Origin: Prunus persica
Taxonomy: Eukaryota; Streptophyta; Magnoliopsida; Rosales; Rosaceae
NCBI RefSeq assembly: GCF_000346465.2
Contig: NC_034011.1
Location: forward strand, 25,789,941-25,853,940
Length of the DNA stretch: 64,000 nt
Direction: 5' to 3'
Shown here piece by piece: positions 34,336 to 47,846 of the stretch. Made by a program: the position numbers and the translations under genes. Position 1 is the first letter of the stretch; every line of letters begins with the position of its first letter. A model generated the notes under the pieces. The model worked only from the letters and a program-made list of their open reading frames with translations. It searched no databases and was not told where the DNA came from.

Positions 34336-36460
34336 TGCAATCTTTCTGTAGCTTAACAAGATTAAGGGAAGAAAAACATATCAGCAACTGTAACTAGGAA
34401 TCTGTATCTTGTTGTATCTAGAAAAATAATATAAAATTTACACACAATCTGATCATCATAGAACTGGCAAAAAAATAAAGAGTAAAACGAACCTACTAAC
34501 CAAAGGACTAAAATTATAAGCTGATTCATCATCAGCAAAGATGTATATAAAAAGGACAAGAATATCACCAACCAAGGTTGACACTTTTTAGATCCCGTTT
34601 TGTATCTCGCCAAAAATAAAAAACATCCCAAAACTAGTAAAAAGAAGTGCAACAAAAGAGAAGAAATAAAACAGCTGGATTAAGCAGAACTTATTATCTG
34701 AATTAAGCAGAAACTTTGTTCACCAGGAAAACAGACACCCATCATCCAAGCAGAGGTGTCATGACTCAAAACATGCAACCGAGAAAGTTATTTCACCCAA
34801 AAACAAAAAGAAGAAACAAAAATGAAAACTGAACATATCAGCATACTGAGGAACAAAACCCAGATTCAATAACCCACCAAAAAAGTTTTGAATTTAGACA
34901 AGCCCACACCATATTGGCATATTCAAGAACCCATTGAAAACGTAGAACCAAACAGTTGAACCTTAGTACTTACAGAGATTGTTCTAACCAAGTATTTCAG
35001 ACACTCTTGATGCAGAGTGACAGAAGAAACGTTTCTGAATTTGAGCCTTGCTGCTTTTCAAGGAATGAATTTAACCCAAAAGAAACAAATAGATTTTGAA
35101 CATAAGAACAGAATTATGAGATTGCCGATTGGAAAAGAGAAAGATGAAGAGGAGGAAAGATTCCCTACATTCACGAGATTCAACGCCCAAGCTTGAAGCT
35201 TTTTGTAGCTAGAGAACCATCGTCGAACTTCGCGCCATACTTTCCTTATGTGCAGCCACCCCCATCCTTCTACCTTCTTTGTTTTTTTTGTGCTGAGATT
35301 GTTCATTCTTTGTCCTCATTAATAACGGTTACCTGATTATTAATATTAACATATACCATTAACCATTAAATATTGTTATTCAGCCAAAAAATAAACATTA
35401 AAAATTGTGTGCAACTAAAAATAATAAATAAAAATCTTGATTTGAAAATTTCTCTACACTTTATTTGAAAATTACTAAATTAAAATCTAGTTCCTGGTGT
35501 GAAATATAAAAATACAGAGAGCTCAAAATATGAGGAACTTCCTGATATTATTTAGGATTTTCTACTGAAAAAAACTCGTACTCGTAGTTTAATCATTATC
35601 GACTTTTAATATTAGTGATCCACTAGAAATGAAAGGGTTAATAATACAATTTTGAGTTTCATTACTAAACCCTAACTAAAATGGGACAACTTTTTATTTT
35701 TATTTTTTATCCATTGAACCATTTGAATATAAAAGTTAAGAATAGACAAGACAATGAAATTATTCTTTTGGAGTTGGACCACAACATTCCACTACGCAAT
35801 AGAAAATGGTAAGCAAGAAGGCAAGAGTGGTAGTATAATTTATTTTCTTCTTCTTTTTTTCCTTTGAAAAACCAAAATCTTGTTAAATTGTCATTAAATA
35901 AAATAATAAAAATTGGTTGGAATTAATTGGCAAAATCAGTGTTGTTTAATAATTTAAGTCGGTGGCTAATTGTAATGAGTTTGTATGGCGTTTTTGTCCA
36001 TTCAAAAGCTGAGGAGGCAGTTGATCAACTTTAGCTTGGTCAAAAAAGGTTAGGGAAAAATATAAGACACGTTCGCGGTATATTCATGAGAAATTGGAGC
36101 CACTAGAGCATAATCTTGAAAAAGTGACCATCGATTGGCCATCCGAAGTGGAAAAAAAGTGGGGATAAAAAAAAACAACCAATGTGGTGGACTGGGTGGG
36201 TGGGGTCTCATTTTGTTAACATCTAAATGCAAATAGAAACCTAGTCCTACTGTTCAAGCAGGACCGTAACAATGTATACCACAGAATTTCATTCGTTAGG
36301 AAGCAAACTCAAATTGGAATTCTATACATCATTATTGACATGTTAGGTCATTTTATAGTATACTTCCTTATATTTAACCATGGGTTCAAACTTAACAAGC
36401 TGAATAACTTCCATGTTACGGATTCAATGTACTTTTGTGTTTTTCTCTTCTTTTACGTGG

Positions 36461-36780
36461 TAGGTCACTTGAAAAGAGAGATGAAGACAAAAATAAATTG
36501 TGATCACTGTTCAAAACTTGTTTTAAATTAGCGAGACAACTCTAGAGTTGAGAGGAACCTTCTTTGAAGTTTGAGGCCAAACAAAGTAGTAGACTGCACC
36601 GAAAAAATTCAATAGGGACAAAAACGAATGAATGGAAGTGGAACATCATGCGTTTAGGCTAGTTTTGTTTTATTAGAAAATGATTGAAATGACATGAGTT
36701 GCTTGATTTACATAACCTACAACTCATTAGCGTGTGAGATGGGTAACATAAATACTAAAATGAGTGAACATAAAGAAAAC
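36461..36780. repeat. Direct repeat, copy 1 (320 bp)
   Basis: Begins TAGGTCACTTGAAAAGAGAG and ends GTGAACATAAAGAAAA. Matches 37929-38246 along its full length with scattered substitutions and small indels. Confidence 0.85.
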
Positions 36781-36996
36781 ATTTGGGGCTCGTTTGGTAT
36801 ACAAGACTATCTTGGCATGGACTATGCTTAGGGACTGGCTTGGTTTGGCTTGGCTTGGTCTAAGTTGGATAACACTTATCCTACGTTTGGTGTATGTTTG
36901 GACTAGAACTAGAATTTTTTTATTTTTTCAAAAATATCTATATATATGTATATATGTATTTTATAATATATAAAATATATATGTATATACAGAAAG

Positions 36997-37357
36997 CTTC
37001 TATTGAGGGATCCCTCAAATAAGCTTATTTGAGGGACACCCCTTGTAGGCCCCACTCCGGATTGTATTTCACTAATCCAAACCGTCTATTTTGTAGATAC
37101 TCATTCAAAGATCATCTCTACAAAAAACCACTTGAATCCGATATCATTTGACCACTCAATTAAGTTATTGAAATTTTAGCATTTTCTTGAAGCACCGTGT
37201 TCATTTATTTTGTAAGACACAATTGGATGTCGAAACGGTTTCCGATTTGTCTAATTTTTTGTAAGGATGATCTATGAATGAAGACCTAAAAAATAGATGG
37301 TTTGGATCATTGGGAAAAAAATTGTATGGTACCCTAAAGGGCGTCCCTCAATAGAAG
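36997..37357. mobile_element. Small element with 14-bp perfect inverted ends
   Basis: CTTCTATTGAGGGA at 36997-37010 is matched by TCCCTCAATAGAAG at 37344-37357. Length about 361 bases and no coding capacity. Target duplication is not clear because both flanks are TA-rich. Fits a MITE; superfamily not assigned. Confidence 0.6.
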
Positions 37358-37928
37358 GAGACTGATATATACATACATATAATATATATATATATGTGTA
37401 TATATGTATATTATAATATACATGGGTATAATACATATACATATATATGTAATAATAATAATAATAATAATAATAGTAATATATGTTATTAGTATTACAA
37501 TATAATATATGCATATTATACATTGGTGAACATATGACTAGCTAATCCTCCATTTCTACATGGGCTTAGTAGTCTCCTCCTAATGAGGTGTTTTTAGTGG
37601 GCCCGGTATTAGCAATCTCATCTAAGACTAGAATTAAATGAAACAAACATGGTATTAAATTTAAACTCATCACTCTAAAATAAGCTCATCACTCTCAAAT
37701 AAGCTCATCACTCTAAACTCTTCATTGTAGAAGCTCCCCCAAAAGACCTCTTCAAGGTTTAGGGTCATTCTCAATATAGACCCCCGAGTTTCAATTTCAT
37801 CAATTTACACCCATTATTTTCAAATCTAACTAATTTAAGCTTTCTATTAAGTTGACTGTCAGAAAATCCGTTTAGTAATGACGTGTCTTTTGTATGGCCC
37901 GCTTTTATTTTCATTTTTTATGTGTCTT

Positions 37929-38246
37929 TAGGTCACTCGAAAAGATAGATAGAGACAAAAATTAATTGTGATCACCGTCCAAAACTTGTCTTTAAATTAG
38001 CAAGACAACTCTAGAGACGAGAGGAATCTTCTTCCAAGTTTAAGGCCAAACAAAGGCAGTAAGTTGCACCGAAAAAATTCAATAGGGACAAAGACAATTG
38101 AACGGAAGTGGAACATTGTTTAGGCTAGTTTTGTTTCATTAGAAAATGATTGAAATGACATGAGTTGCTTGATTTTACGTGACCTAAAACTCATTAGCAT
38201 GTAGGCTGGGTAACATAAATACTAAAATGAGTGAACATAAAGAAAA
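37929..38246. repeat. Direct repeat, copy 2 (318 bp)
   Basis: Starts TAGGTCACTCGAAAAGATAG. Lies 1.15 kb after copy 1. The two could be long terminal repeats of a deleted element or a tandem duplication with later insertions between; no TG...CA ends or primer-binding site were recognised. Confidence 0.85.
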
Positions 38247-38941
38247 TACTTGAAATTTTATTTTATTTTATGAAACTTAAGCTTTAAACTACGAAATAAC
38301 TTTTATGTCTTTTTCTTCTTATAGAAATTTAATGACATTATATTTACAATGTTTATTTTTTAAAATTTAATCATAGTCACAAGAGGTTTGTAGCTTAAGG
38401 AGTTAGTCATTTCCCAAACTAATACGAGCACTTGCGTTTGATTTCCTATTTTCCTAATATCCTTTCTATTGAAGAAATAAATAAATAAAGTAAATAATGG
38501 CCAATGGGCTCCAGGCCTTAATGAGTTTTCTTCCAAGATGTTAATGAGTCTTGGGCCCTCTGGCCCTCATTAGAGGCCCAATATAAGTGAAAAAGGAAAC
38601 TTTGGGGCTTTTGAGTGACGTGTCACTTGAGAGTTTGGAGTACCACCTGGACCTGCCACGTAGGTGGGAGCGTTGAAACGGTCATCAAGGTTTGAGCCTT
38701 TTCCTCTGCAGTCTAGAGTGGAGATATGCGCGGGCGCGGTTTCGTAATTTCATTTTCTAATTTTTTATGGTAAAGTAAAGCCAATCTCGCAACTTTCGCT
38801 CCTAAAAACGGAATCACAAGTAACAAGCAACAATCTCTTCACTGTTTTCTTCATCTTCTTCCTCATCTTCCATGTCTATGTATCCATTCAATACTCAGAA
38901 ACCCTAGCATTGACATTGTTAGCAAAGCAAAGCAGATAGAT

Positions 38942-41900
38942 ATGGGGAACTTGATGAACAAGGAGCCACCACCGCCTATGGTGCTGGTACCACCTCTCTT
39001 CGACTTTCCTCCTCTCGCAGCCCGCACCAGGTTCTGCTCTAATTACACCTCATATGCTCCCATTTCTCGACTCATTATTTTTCATTTCAATTTGTTAGCA
39101 CAAGGCTCTTTTTGCCAGTGCATAAGCCCTTAGCTATGTTGAATACTGGTCTTCACTGCTTGCTTATCAATACCACTCCTGGTTGAAATTGGCCAGCATT
39201 TGATTTTATGCAATTAAATTGTTATGTATATATATTTTTTCAAAATATTGTTTTATATTGTGAGTAATTTTGATGCAGGATGTTGGAGTCATCATATGAC
39301 TTGTTGTTTGGGAAGCTTGCTTTGAAATGTCTGTTTGACGATTATTTTGAACAAGCAAGGCATTTTAGCACAATGATCATGCTAAAGCCCATAGATGATC
39401 CTCATGTCGATTTGGTTGCAACTGTATCCTTCGTGATTTACCTGAATCTGAAATTTCAAAGTTGATGGTTTGAATCCACGGGAAATATCTTCCCGTTTTC
39501 CTTAACATGTTTAGGTTTCAGGACCACTTGATCACAAACCCGAGGAGAGTATTGTTGGAAATGCATTTTTCCGCTGGCAAAGGTACTTTGAAGTAGATTC
39601 AGATTCCCATTGTACATGAATTGCCTTTTGTTCTGGGCAATACGTTGGATGTACATGTAGTGACATAAACAATTTCGTAATGCTTATTTCATTGAGCAGT
39701 GATGTTGATGATCCTCATACATTCATGGACCTCTTCGTATCGAACACTGATCCGTAAGGAACATCTCTCTGAAGTGTCATTTTTGTCTTTTAATTTCTCG
39801 GTTTTTCATATTCAGAGCCATGTTATTTACTTATATATTGCCATACTTTCTGTCACTTTAGGACTTTGCAAATGAGGGCCTGTGCTTACTACCCTAAATA
39901 TGGATTTGGAGCGTTCGGAATTTTCCCAATGCTTCTGAAAAAAAGGTGAAAACCTTTTAATAAAAATTCCAAATGACTTTGGGGATAGTTGGTGCACATA
40001 CACATGAATGTATAATATTTACAGAGCTCACTACTCATGCAGAATAACTTCTGAAGACTTTGGTGTTATGGGATTGAGATATGGCTCCACAAACTTGTCA
40101 ATTGGAGCCACAGCCATGCCTTTCTCCAGTATGTAACCTGAATTTCAATTTTATGAGTTTTTTTTTTCCCATATGAGTTATACTTACCTGTATTGTTGTT
40201 CTGAACATTCAGTTAATTTTTGGTAATATCTAAATTATGGCATAGCTATCAAGTTTATCTGGTAAGGATGTGAAGTAAGATGTTATCAACTCCTCTAATA
40301 AAAAGCAGGAAAATAAAAGAAATGTTGCTGGGTAGACTCTTGTTTGGATGCTCTGGAAACTTTGGAGAATGGCTATTTTATAACCCGTGATTGCAATTTT
40401 GCATCATCTGAATTTTAGAAGGGGAGAGAACTCTGGAGTCATCATTTCTATCTGCACTTACTAGGTGCGGTGGAAACCTTTTGTACTATGTAACTATCTT
40501 TTTCTGCAGTGAAAGATGAATGTCCAAGAAGGGCATGGTTGGTGAGCAAGATGGGAAGACTAACAGCTGGGGTGCAGTATGAGCCTGAATGTAAGCCACT
40601 CATGTGCCTTCTCATAACTGGAACCTTTGGCCCTGAACGATTGAATGAAGTTCTTTTGTCTTCTTTTGATGTTGCTTATTTATATGTTAAAGGATCTTGA
40701 TACAATTTTATTTCAAATGTAAATCTTGTTGGTTAATTCTTTAAAGATGGGAGTAAAGAAGGTCAAAAATACAGAAATTTAAAGAATTGGAGTTGTGCAA
40801 TCGGTTATGGAGTGGGATCAAGCAGCCCTTTGAGTCCATCATTCAACTTTGGTCTCGAGCTATCGAAAAGTTCTCAGGTTTATTTTTGTTTAGTTTTGAT
40901 ACATTTGTTAAGTTTAATTGATTCCATCGAAGTCTCAAGTGTTTTAGGAGCTAACATTCAATAGTTTTCCTGGCACCTCCAAAACTTGAAGTTAATTGGT
41001 TTATCTATACATGGTTGTGTTCCAATGCTAGATTTTCGAGTTCTAAATCATAATTGACAGCATGTTATATACCTCTTTGTGGATCTCAAGCATTGATTTT
41101 TATACTGCAGTTCATTGCCTCATTCTATCAACATGTGGTGGTCCAAAGACGGGTATTGTCTATCCCTGCTTTGTTATATGCTACAGAAAAGTTCTTTTTA
41201 ATTTAATTTTTGTATTTAAATCAGCATATACTGTACTGACTAACTTTGAACTGCTTTAACTAAACAGGTGAAAAACCCCCTCGAAGAAAATGAAGTAGTT
41301 GGAATTACGAATTATATCGATTTTGGCTTTGAATTGCAGACCAGGTAAATAATCAAATATATTTGATATGCAACAAATTTGGCAATAATTGATTATATTT
41401 TGATGCTGTTTTAAAGGGTTGATGACACCAAATCGTCAAACGATGTACCAGAATCAAGCTATGTACCTCAAGTCCCAGATTCAACCTTTCAAGTAGCTGC
41501 ATCCTGGCAAGCCAATAAAAACTTTTTGCTGAAGGTACCATATTCAATGTAATCTTGTGCTTGCAATTTTTGGATCATGTCAAGTTCATGAAACACTCAT
41601 TATTCATCCATGCAGGGAAAGGTGGGCCCTCTGAGCTCATCTATAGCGTTGGCATTTAAATCATGGTGGAAACCTTCTTTCACATTCAGCATTTCAGGTA
41701 TCTCTAATTGGTAGATTTTTATGACCTAATTATAAAATCAGGAAACATTTTATTGCCAAGATTACTATGCTATACAAAAATTCACCAATGGCCTTGGATT
41801 TGGGCCTGAATGACATAGAAGAAGTCCTGCTTTGCATGTGAATGTGCGTGTCCAAGTACTGAATGAGTACAAACTGACCCCTTGTGTATTGCAGCTACCA

Positions 41901-42367
41901 GAGATCACGTTGTTGGGGAGACAGGTTATGGTTTTGGCATTCGCGTTGAGAATCTTAGACAAGCCAGGTTCGTTCATTTGTATCTTGTTTTTCCATATTT
42001 GGATAAACTATCCTATTTTGGCGCATGTACATGGTCAATGGCCGGCCATTTGGTCCTAGTCCAGAGTGCCTCAAGGGCATGTAGTGCGTTTTGTTTCAAA
42101 ATAGGATATGCGACACTCTTCATTTTGTGATAATGTTCCTGAAGGTATATGGAACTTGTCTCACGTAAAATGAATTGATTGTTTGAACCATTTTGCAGTT
42201 ATCAAAGAGCCGATCCAAACTTTGTAATGTTGACGCCAAATAAGGAGCACCTGGCAGAAGGCATTGTTTGGAAAGTTGGGAAAAGACCGATGCTACAATC
42301 AGATATAACTGCTGGAAATTTTGACGGCATACCAAAGGAATTAAGACCCCTTGGGAAAATCTTGTAA
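38942..42367 (+). CDS. Mitochondrial outer-membrane beta-barrel protein, OM47-like
   Basis: Fourteen exons: 38942-39030, 39279-39423, 39515-39582, 39700-39753, 39862-39945, 40025-40128, 40510-40590, 40747-40877, 41111-41152, 41268-41344, 41417-41534, 41616-41697, 41895-41967 and 42199-42367. They give 1317 bases and 438 residues, all GT-AG. The N-terminus MGNLMNKEPPPPMVLVPPLF starts with a possible N-myristoylation Gly. The body is a series of short alternating amphipathic strands (GLRYGSTNLSIGATAMPFS; GFELQTRVDD; SFTFSISATRDHV; GYGFGIRVENLRQA) with no hydrophobic helix, as expected of a beta-barrel. I match it to the Arabidopsis At3g27930 type (OM47), a plant mitochondrial outer-membrane protein distantly related to VDAC. 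The name rests on recall of that family. The C-terminus ELRPLGKIL is highly conserved in it. Confidence 0.83.
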
Positions 42368-43264
42368 CTTATCATTTTTCTTTGTGACTTTTATGAGCAT
42401 GCCCAAAACCACGAGTTTGGAGTTGAAGCTTGCCTGGCTGCTGATGCACTGGCAATGGGGGGAGTTGGGCTACTCCCCATATTGCCAATTGGTTTTCCTT
42501 CTCTCGATTCATGGGTCTTGTGAGTATGCATGCCGACTTCTTTTGGGGACTCGTAGGATTTACTTTTAACTCCATAACTGGGTTTCATATTTTATAATTT
42601 TACAATAATCCATCCATTGAAGTCATCGAAATGAATTAGAGTAATTGGTCGGGATGGATTGAATTGAATCTGAAACATCCTAGTAATTTGTTACGAAAAG
42701 GATGTGAAACTTAACGATATTAATAGAATGGCTGAAGACAAATAAATCTTTTGCCATATTGACAAAGCGTTGCGTGTGGACAAAGACTCACTCAAGTGTA
42801 AGTGTTTGGTGTCTTCGTAAGCATGAAATTACCTGGATAGGTTGAGAAACAGTTGTAATTTGATCCCTTGGACATAACGGAAACCCCTCTGGGCTTTTCG
42901 CCGCAGTCTCTTTCATTCTCGTAGGCTAGCAAACCAAAAAGGGCTTAACCTTTACTTGTCTGGGCCGGCACTTTAGCCGTTAAATATGAAAAGAAAAAAT
43001 AAAATTGAATTGCTCAGATTTAAAACTACAAAAATAAAATTGAAATAGGAGAACTAACGCATGAACAAAAATAATTATTTCGCAAATTATTTGCGTTATA
43101 TATCCAGTTACTCTCTCACACTCAACTATGACAGTCCCAACTCTCCCACTAGAGTACAATCTACACTAATCTACAATGTTCGTTCGTTATATGAAAGCTT
43201 GGATATTAATAAGAAGTGAATCAAACTAGGCAATCCTTCCAGGGCAGCTGTCCCCAAAACCCAA
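42368..43264. other. OM47 3' flank and DEG1 promoter
   Basis: 897 bases between two genes on the same strand. Nothing else recognised. Confidence 0.55.
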
Positions 43265-46200
43265 ATGGCTGCTTCTTCACTCATTTCCACAAACTTCCGC
43301 TCTTCCCCAACTTTCTCTCCCGTTCCCTTGTTTTCTCGCTTTCCAAACAGAAAGCTCATTACTTTTCCTCTCTCCAAATCCATTTCCCTCCACAAATCCC
43401 CCAGCTCAACAGGCTCACCTATCCTCTCCCTTCTTCACCACAAAACCCAGAAAAGGTCTTTGATCCCGTACAAGACTTACTGTCCTCCATGCCTCCACAA
43501 GCTTCTGCTTACCACCAAGAACCCCTTCTCGACCGCCTTGGATTCTCTGCTCATTCTCTGCACTTCGGTAGCTCTAGCTTTGTCCCTCTTCATCGCCGAT
43601 GTGGATCCGGCCTCGGCTTTCGTGGTCACTCCTCCGAGAAAGTTGCAATCCGATGAGCTCGCTACGGTTCAGCTCTTTCAGGAGAACACTCCCTCAGTTG
43701 TTTACATCACCAATCTTGCAGCCAGGTATTTTTGAGCTCTGACCATTCTCAGTTGTGCTTACTTTTAATTTATATTTAGTTTCTACTTTTGGGTTGGGAT
43801 TGTGATTTTGAATCGGTGGTGGTGGGTGTTTGTTGGTTTTAGGCAGGATGCGTTTACTTTGGACGTGTTTGAGGTACCGCAGGGGTCTGGGTCAGGCTTT
43901 GTGTGGGATAAAGACGGTCACGTTGTCACCAATTACCACGTGATTCGTGGTGCTTCTGATCTCAGGTTAGTTGGTTTCTGATTCTTTCTTCGTTGAAATG
44001 TATTTACTGTTTTGTTACATCAAATTTTGGTTCGGCAATTCTAATTAAGTTGTAGTATCAGAACAATTTGATGATTTAATATAGTTCTGCTTTGCCTCAA
44101 CATCAATGTCGTGAACAACAGATATACGAGTTCTATATACGTTTGGACCTCCTTCAATTTTGATAAGTTCGTTGTAGTTTATAGCCTACAGGCTAGATGC
44201 CATTATGGGTTGTAAAATGTGGCTCTGTGATGGCCCATTTGTTCTTCAACCTAAGCATCATGTCACTAGAATTATGGAGTCTGGAGAGTACAGGATGTGT
44301 TTATAAGAAAGAAGAGGGATCGATAGAATCCTGTCAAAGTTTGTGTTGGGGATATTATGGAACTGTATGTTCGATTAATTGATTGGCTTCCCCATATCAC
44401 TCTTCTTAAGGGCCGTTCTTGAGTATAATTTTTTCTCTGGTCATGTGTGAGACATCTTTTGCTTGCAAATTGAGATAATTTTTTGGTGTGACGTCATTAG
44501 ATTGTTTGACAGAGATTCTCTATTGTCTTCTTTTCTTTTTCTTTTGTGGTGTTAATTGAAAAAGTGACAATGGAACCTCTCCTCATGGTTTGCATCTAAA
44601 TCACTGCTAGTTATTTACAGGGTCACACTTGCTGACCAGTCAACTTTTGATGCAAAAGTTGTTGGATTTGACCAAGACAAGGATGTTGCTGTTTTACATG
44701 TTGATGCACCCAAAGACAAACTAAGGCCTATACCTATTGGTGTCTCTGCAGACTTGCTTGTTGGTCAGAAAGTGTTTGCTATTGGCAATCCTGTAAGTAT
44801 AGTTTTATTTCCTACATGTTTTGCTGCATTACTCTCATCTTTTTATTTCAAATACATTGGAGATATCTTTATTTCAAATACATTGGAGATATCATGAAGT
44901 TTTAAAATACCAAGCAGATAGACAACCTGCGAATTACTAAGATACTTGATGTACTCATTTAGTTCACTTAAAATGTAATGATTCAATTGTCCATAGAGAA
45001 TAGGTTAAATGCAGTAATTTTACCCATCTTTTCTACCAAAATATATGTTCAAGTAGATGGAAATGAAAGTCAGTACTCAAGAAAGGCTTTTCCCACAGCA
45101 TGCCCCACAGCATGCTTGTGCACATAGTTACCTAGTATCAAACAGGAGATGCTCTATAGCTATTAACAGAGTTGATGTTCTTCTCTCACAAAAGTCTATG
45201 AAAGGTTTCAGTATGACTAACTGTATGGTCGATCTCAACTGACAATTTGATTTTGTGTTTAACTTTGCAGTTTGGGCTTGACCATACTCTTACAACTGGT
45301 GTTATCAGGTACATAGTCTATTGATTCTATATTTGTTTGAGTCTTTAACTGATGAGTCATGCATGACTTCTAGCATTGAATGGACTGCAATGGTGTTGCT
45401 TTTCTATTCATTAGGGTTTACATTCTGCTGGTGGATTCCTGTCAATGAGAAACTATGCATTTTACTGATGCATTTTTCATGTTATCTATAGTGGGCTTCG
45501 CAGAGAAATTAGTTCTGCTGCTACTGGCCGTCCAATTCAAGATGTTATACAGACAGATGCTGCCATTAATCCTGGTAATAGTGGGGGCCCACTTCTAGAT
45601 AGCACAGGAAGCCTTATCGGGATAAATACGGCTATATATTCACCTTCTGGTGCATCATCAGGTGTTGGATTTTCAATTCCAGTTGACACTGTGAGTAGAC
45701 ATCATGTGAAGGTCCTTCTTGTCATGCTTTGAGATAATTCTTCTGATTTTCTTTTGAATATTTTTACATATTCAGGTAAATGGTATTGTTGACCAGTTGG
45801 TCAGATTTGGGAAGGTCACTAGACCTGTTTTAGGAATTAAGTTTGCACCTGATCAATCTGTTGAACAGTTGGGGGTTAGTGGAGTGCTTGTCTTAGACGC
45901 ACCAGCAAATGGTCCAGCTGGCAAAGCGGTACTCTTTCCCCTTTCTGTTTTTCCAATATAAGTGTTGTACCACAGAAATTAATTTTCTTTTGGTAGATAA
46001 TGTGATTAAACTAGAACCGAATTGTGAAAAGATGTTAGTTGTGCTTCCATTCAACTGGAGCTGATAAACCTCCAATTTGCAGGGACTGCTACCAACCAAG
46101 CGTGATGCCTATGGCAGACTCATCTTGGGTGACATTATAACATCTGTGAATGGTAAAAAGGTCAGCAATGGCAGCGACTTGTATAGAATTCTCGACCAAT

Positions 46201-46574
46201 GTAAAGTGGGTGATAAGGTATGGTCTTTCATCCTATCGCTTTGCCCCTTATTATTTCCCAGATTATATGTAGCCTGTAAAAAGTCTTGACGCATCCTAGT
46301 ACAAGCAAACTTTTCTCCACTTATCTGGTGCTAGGTTTTCTAGTATTTCTGGTCTCAGACGGGCTTCCAGTTGGCCAAACTAATGTAGATCTGAGCTTGT
46401 TTGGGACTTAAAAAGAATAGGGTAGTTTATTTATTTATTTATAAATATCGAGCTTATATATGTAGTTCAACATATTAATGTAGTATTTGAACGCAGGTGA
46501 CTGTGGAGGTGTTGCGTGGTGATAAAAAGGAGAAGATCCCTGTTGTACTTGAACCAAAGGCTGACGAGACATGA
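43265..46574 (+). CDS. DEG1: Protease Do-like 1, chloroplastic (thylakoid lumen)
   Basis: The exons are 43265-43725, 43843-43965, 44621-44792, 45271-45308, 45492-45690, 45776-45928, 46083-46217 and 46497-46574: 1359 bases, 452 residues. It is a trypsin-like serine protease of the HtrA/Deg family that degrades damaged lumenal and photosystem II proteins. The N-terminus is a bipartite targeting sequence: a Ser/basic stroma-targeting part ([17 protein letters not shown]), then a hydrophobic segment ([20 protein letters not shown]) ending in ASAF, a lumenal cleavage-like site. The catalytic triad is visible: His in VVTNYHVI, Asp in [11 protein letters not shown] and Ser in [11 protein letters not shown]. 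One PDZ domain follows ([20 protein letters not shown] through [20 protein letters not shown]). A single PDZ domain is typical of DEG1. The sequence ends KADET. Confidence 0.94.
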
Positions 46575-47431
46575 CCAATCAAATGCTTTGATTTGTGTAT
46601 GTAAAATGGGACGAATCGCCTCTGATCTAATGAAATTCTCGGTTAACCAAGAAAAATGGGACAGATTATCATTTGTTTTTGGGCATTGATGGTTTTATTT
46701 AAGAGGGTCCGGTTGTACATATATCTGTGAACAATTGTAATTAATCATCATCCTTGATATGGCAGTTCCACGTTTATGATGTAGAAGAACTCTCTGAGCA
46801 ACTTTTGTATATCTGCACAACATCGTGTTTATAATGCTTTTGACAAGAACAGGGATTGTATTGACGGAGAATGCATTGTCCGTCTGCTTCAACCAAGAAT
46901 TCGATACATCTTTTATTGAAAGTGCAAAATTTGTGAGATTGGAATTAAGGGCACACGTATTGATCCGATAAAGAACTGTTCTATTGCGGATTTGTGGAGG
47001 GTCGATTTTCTGATTTAGTCAGTAGACAGGGCTTTGAATGAAAGCTGTGAATGTTTTCCATCGCAGTTATGTTGGTTTTATTGCCCTTGCTGTCTTCATT
47101 TCAAGTCTTTGATTAGTTTGGTTTGAACAGATGGAAATTGTCTGACAGGGAGGGAGCAATAAGATTTGGTTTTTGTGGTTTCGTGGTTGGCTTTCAGCTC
47201 TTCTATAAGACGTGCGAACAAATTTCCAATAATCGACCGACGCAGAAGCTTAGAAGAAATTAAGAGGAACTTGGGATTAACAACCCAAACTTTAGATAAA
47301 AGAAAGATGGCTTAAATTGTTGGTCTACATAACCCAATTCACTTTATCATAACCCATTCATCATATATGCGTAATTAGATTCATATCATGAGGAGATGGA
47401 GCCACATGTTTGCAATGATCATCATCTCTAA

Positions 47432-47480
<49 letters not shown>

Positions 47481-47846
47481 GGAATGGAATTGGTGGTGAT
47501 GCCCCTAGAGCTTCCACTGCAGTACGGTGGCCACCTCTTTTACCTAAACAAACAAACCAGAAGAAAATTGCAGTATTCTCTAACGAAAATAAACCAGAAA
47601 AAGTGCTTTTTATTTTTTCAAACAAACAAGGTGAAGGAGGGAGTCAACAGCCAACGTGGTCTCCGTTATATATTTATTTGCGAACCATGTAGTAGATACA
47701 AACAACAGACATGAAGAAAGGGAAGGGAAATATACTAGATTTTACATTGCAGTTGCAGTTGCAGAAAGAAATAAAGAAACATAATGGGATGGATACTTAT
47801 TAGGGCAGAAGAAGAGAAAATGGATGGTTTGAAGATGAAGATGGGA
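46575..47846. other. Convergent spacer DEG1 / carbonic anhydrase
   Basis: 3' flanks of two convergent genes. It contains (CT)n at 47434-47478; otherwise nothing recognised. Confidence 0.55.
47434..47478. repeat. (CT)n microsatellite
   Basis: About 22 CT units in the spacer downstream of both neighbouring genes. Confidence 0.95.

Larger units (their letters stand above)
34336..38941. other. Spacer with direct repeat and MITE; promoters of AO and OM47
   Basis: No gene recognised. Up to about 35,250 is probably the AO 5' UTR and promoter; a leader intron is possible. It contains a direct repeat pair (36461-36780 and 37929-38246), a small inverted-repeat element (36997-37357) and (AAT)n at about 37451-37475. 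The last 400 bases before 38942 include CT-rich leader sequence of the next gene. Confidence 0.55.

Noticed and set aside
36461..38246. Complete LTR retrotransposon
   Set aside because: No gag/pol coding sequence, no clear TG...CA ends or primer-binding site; kept as a direct repeat only.
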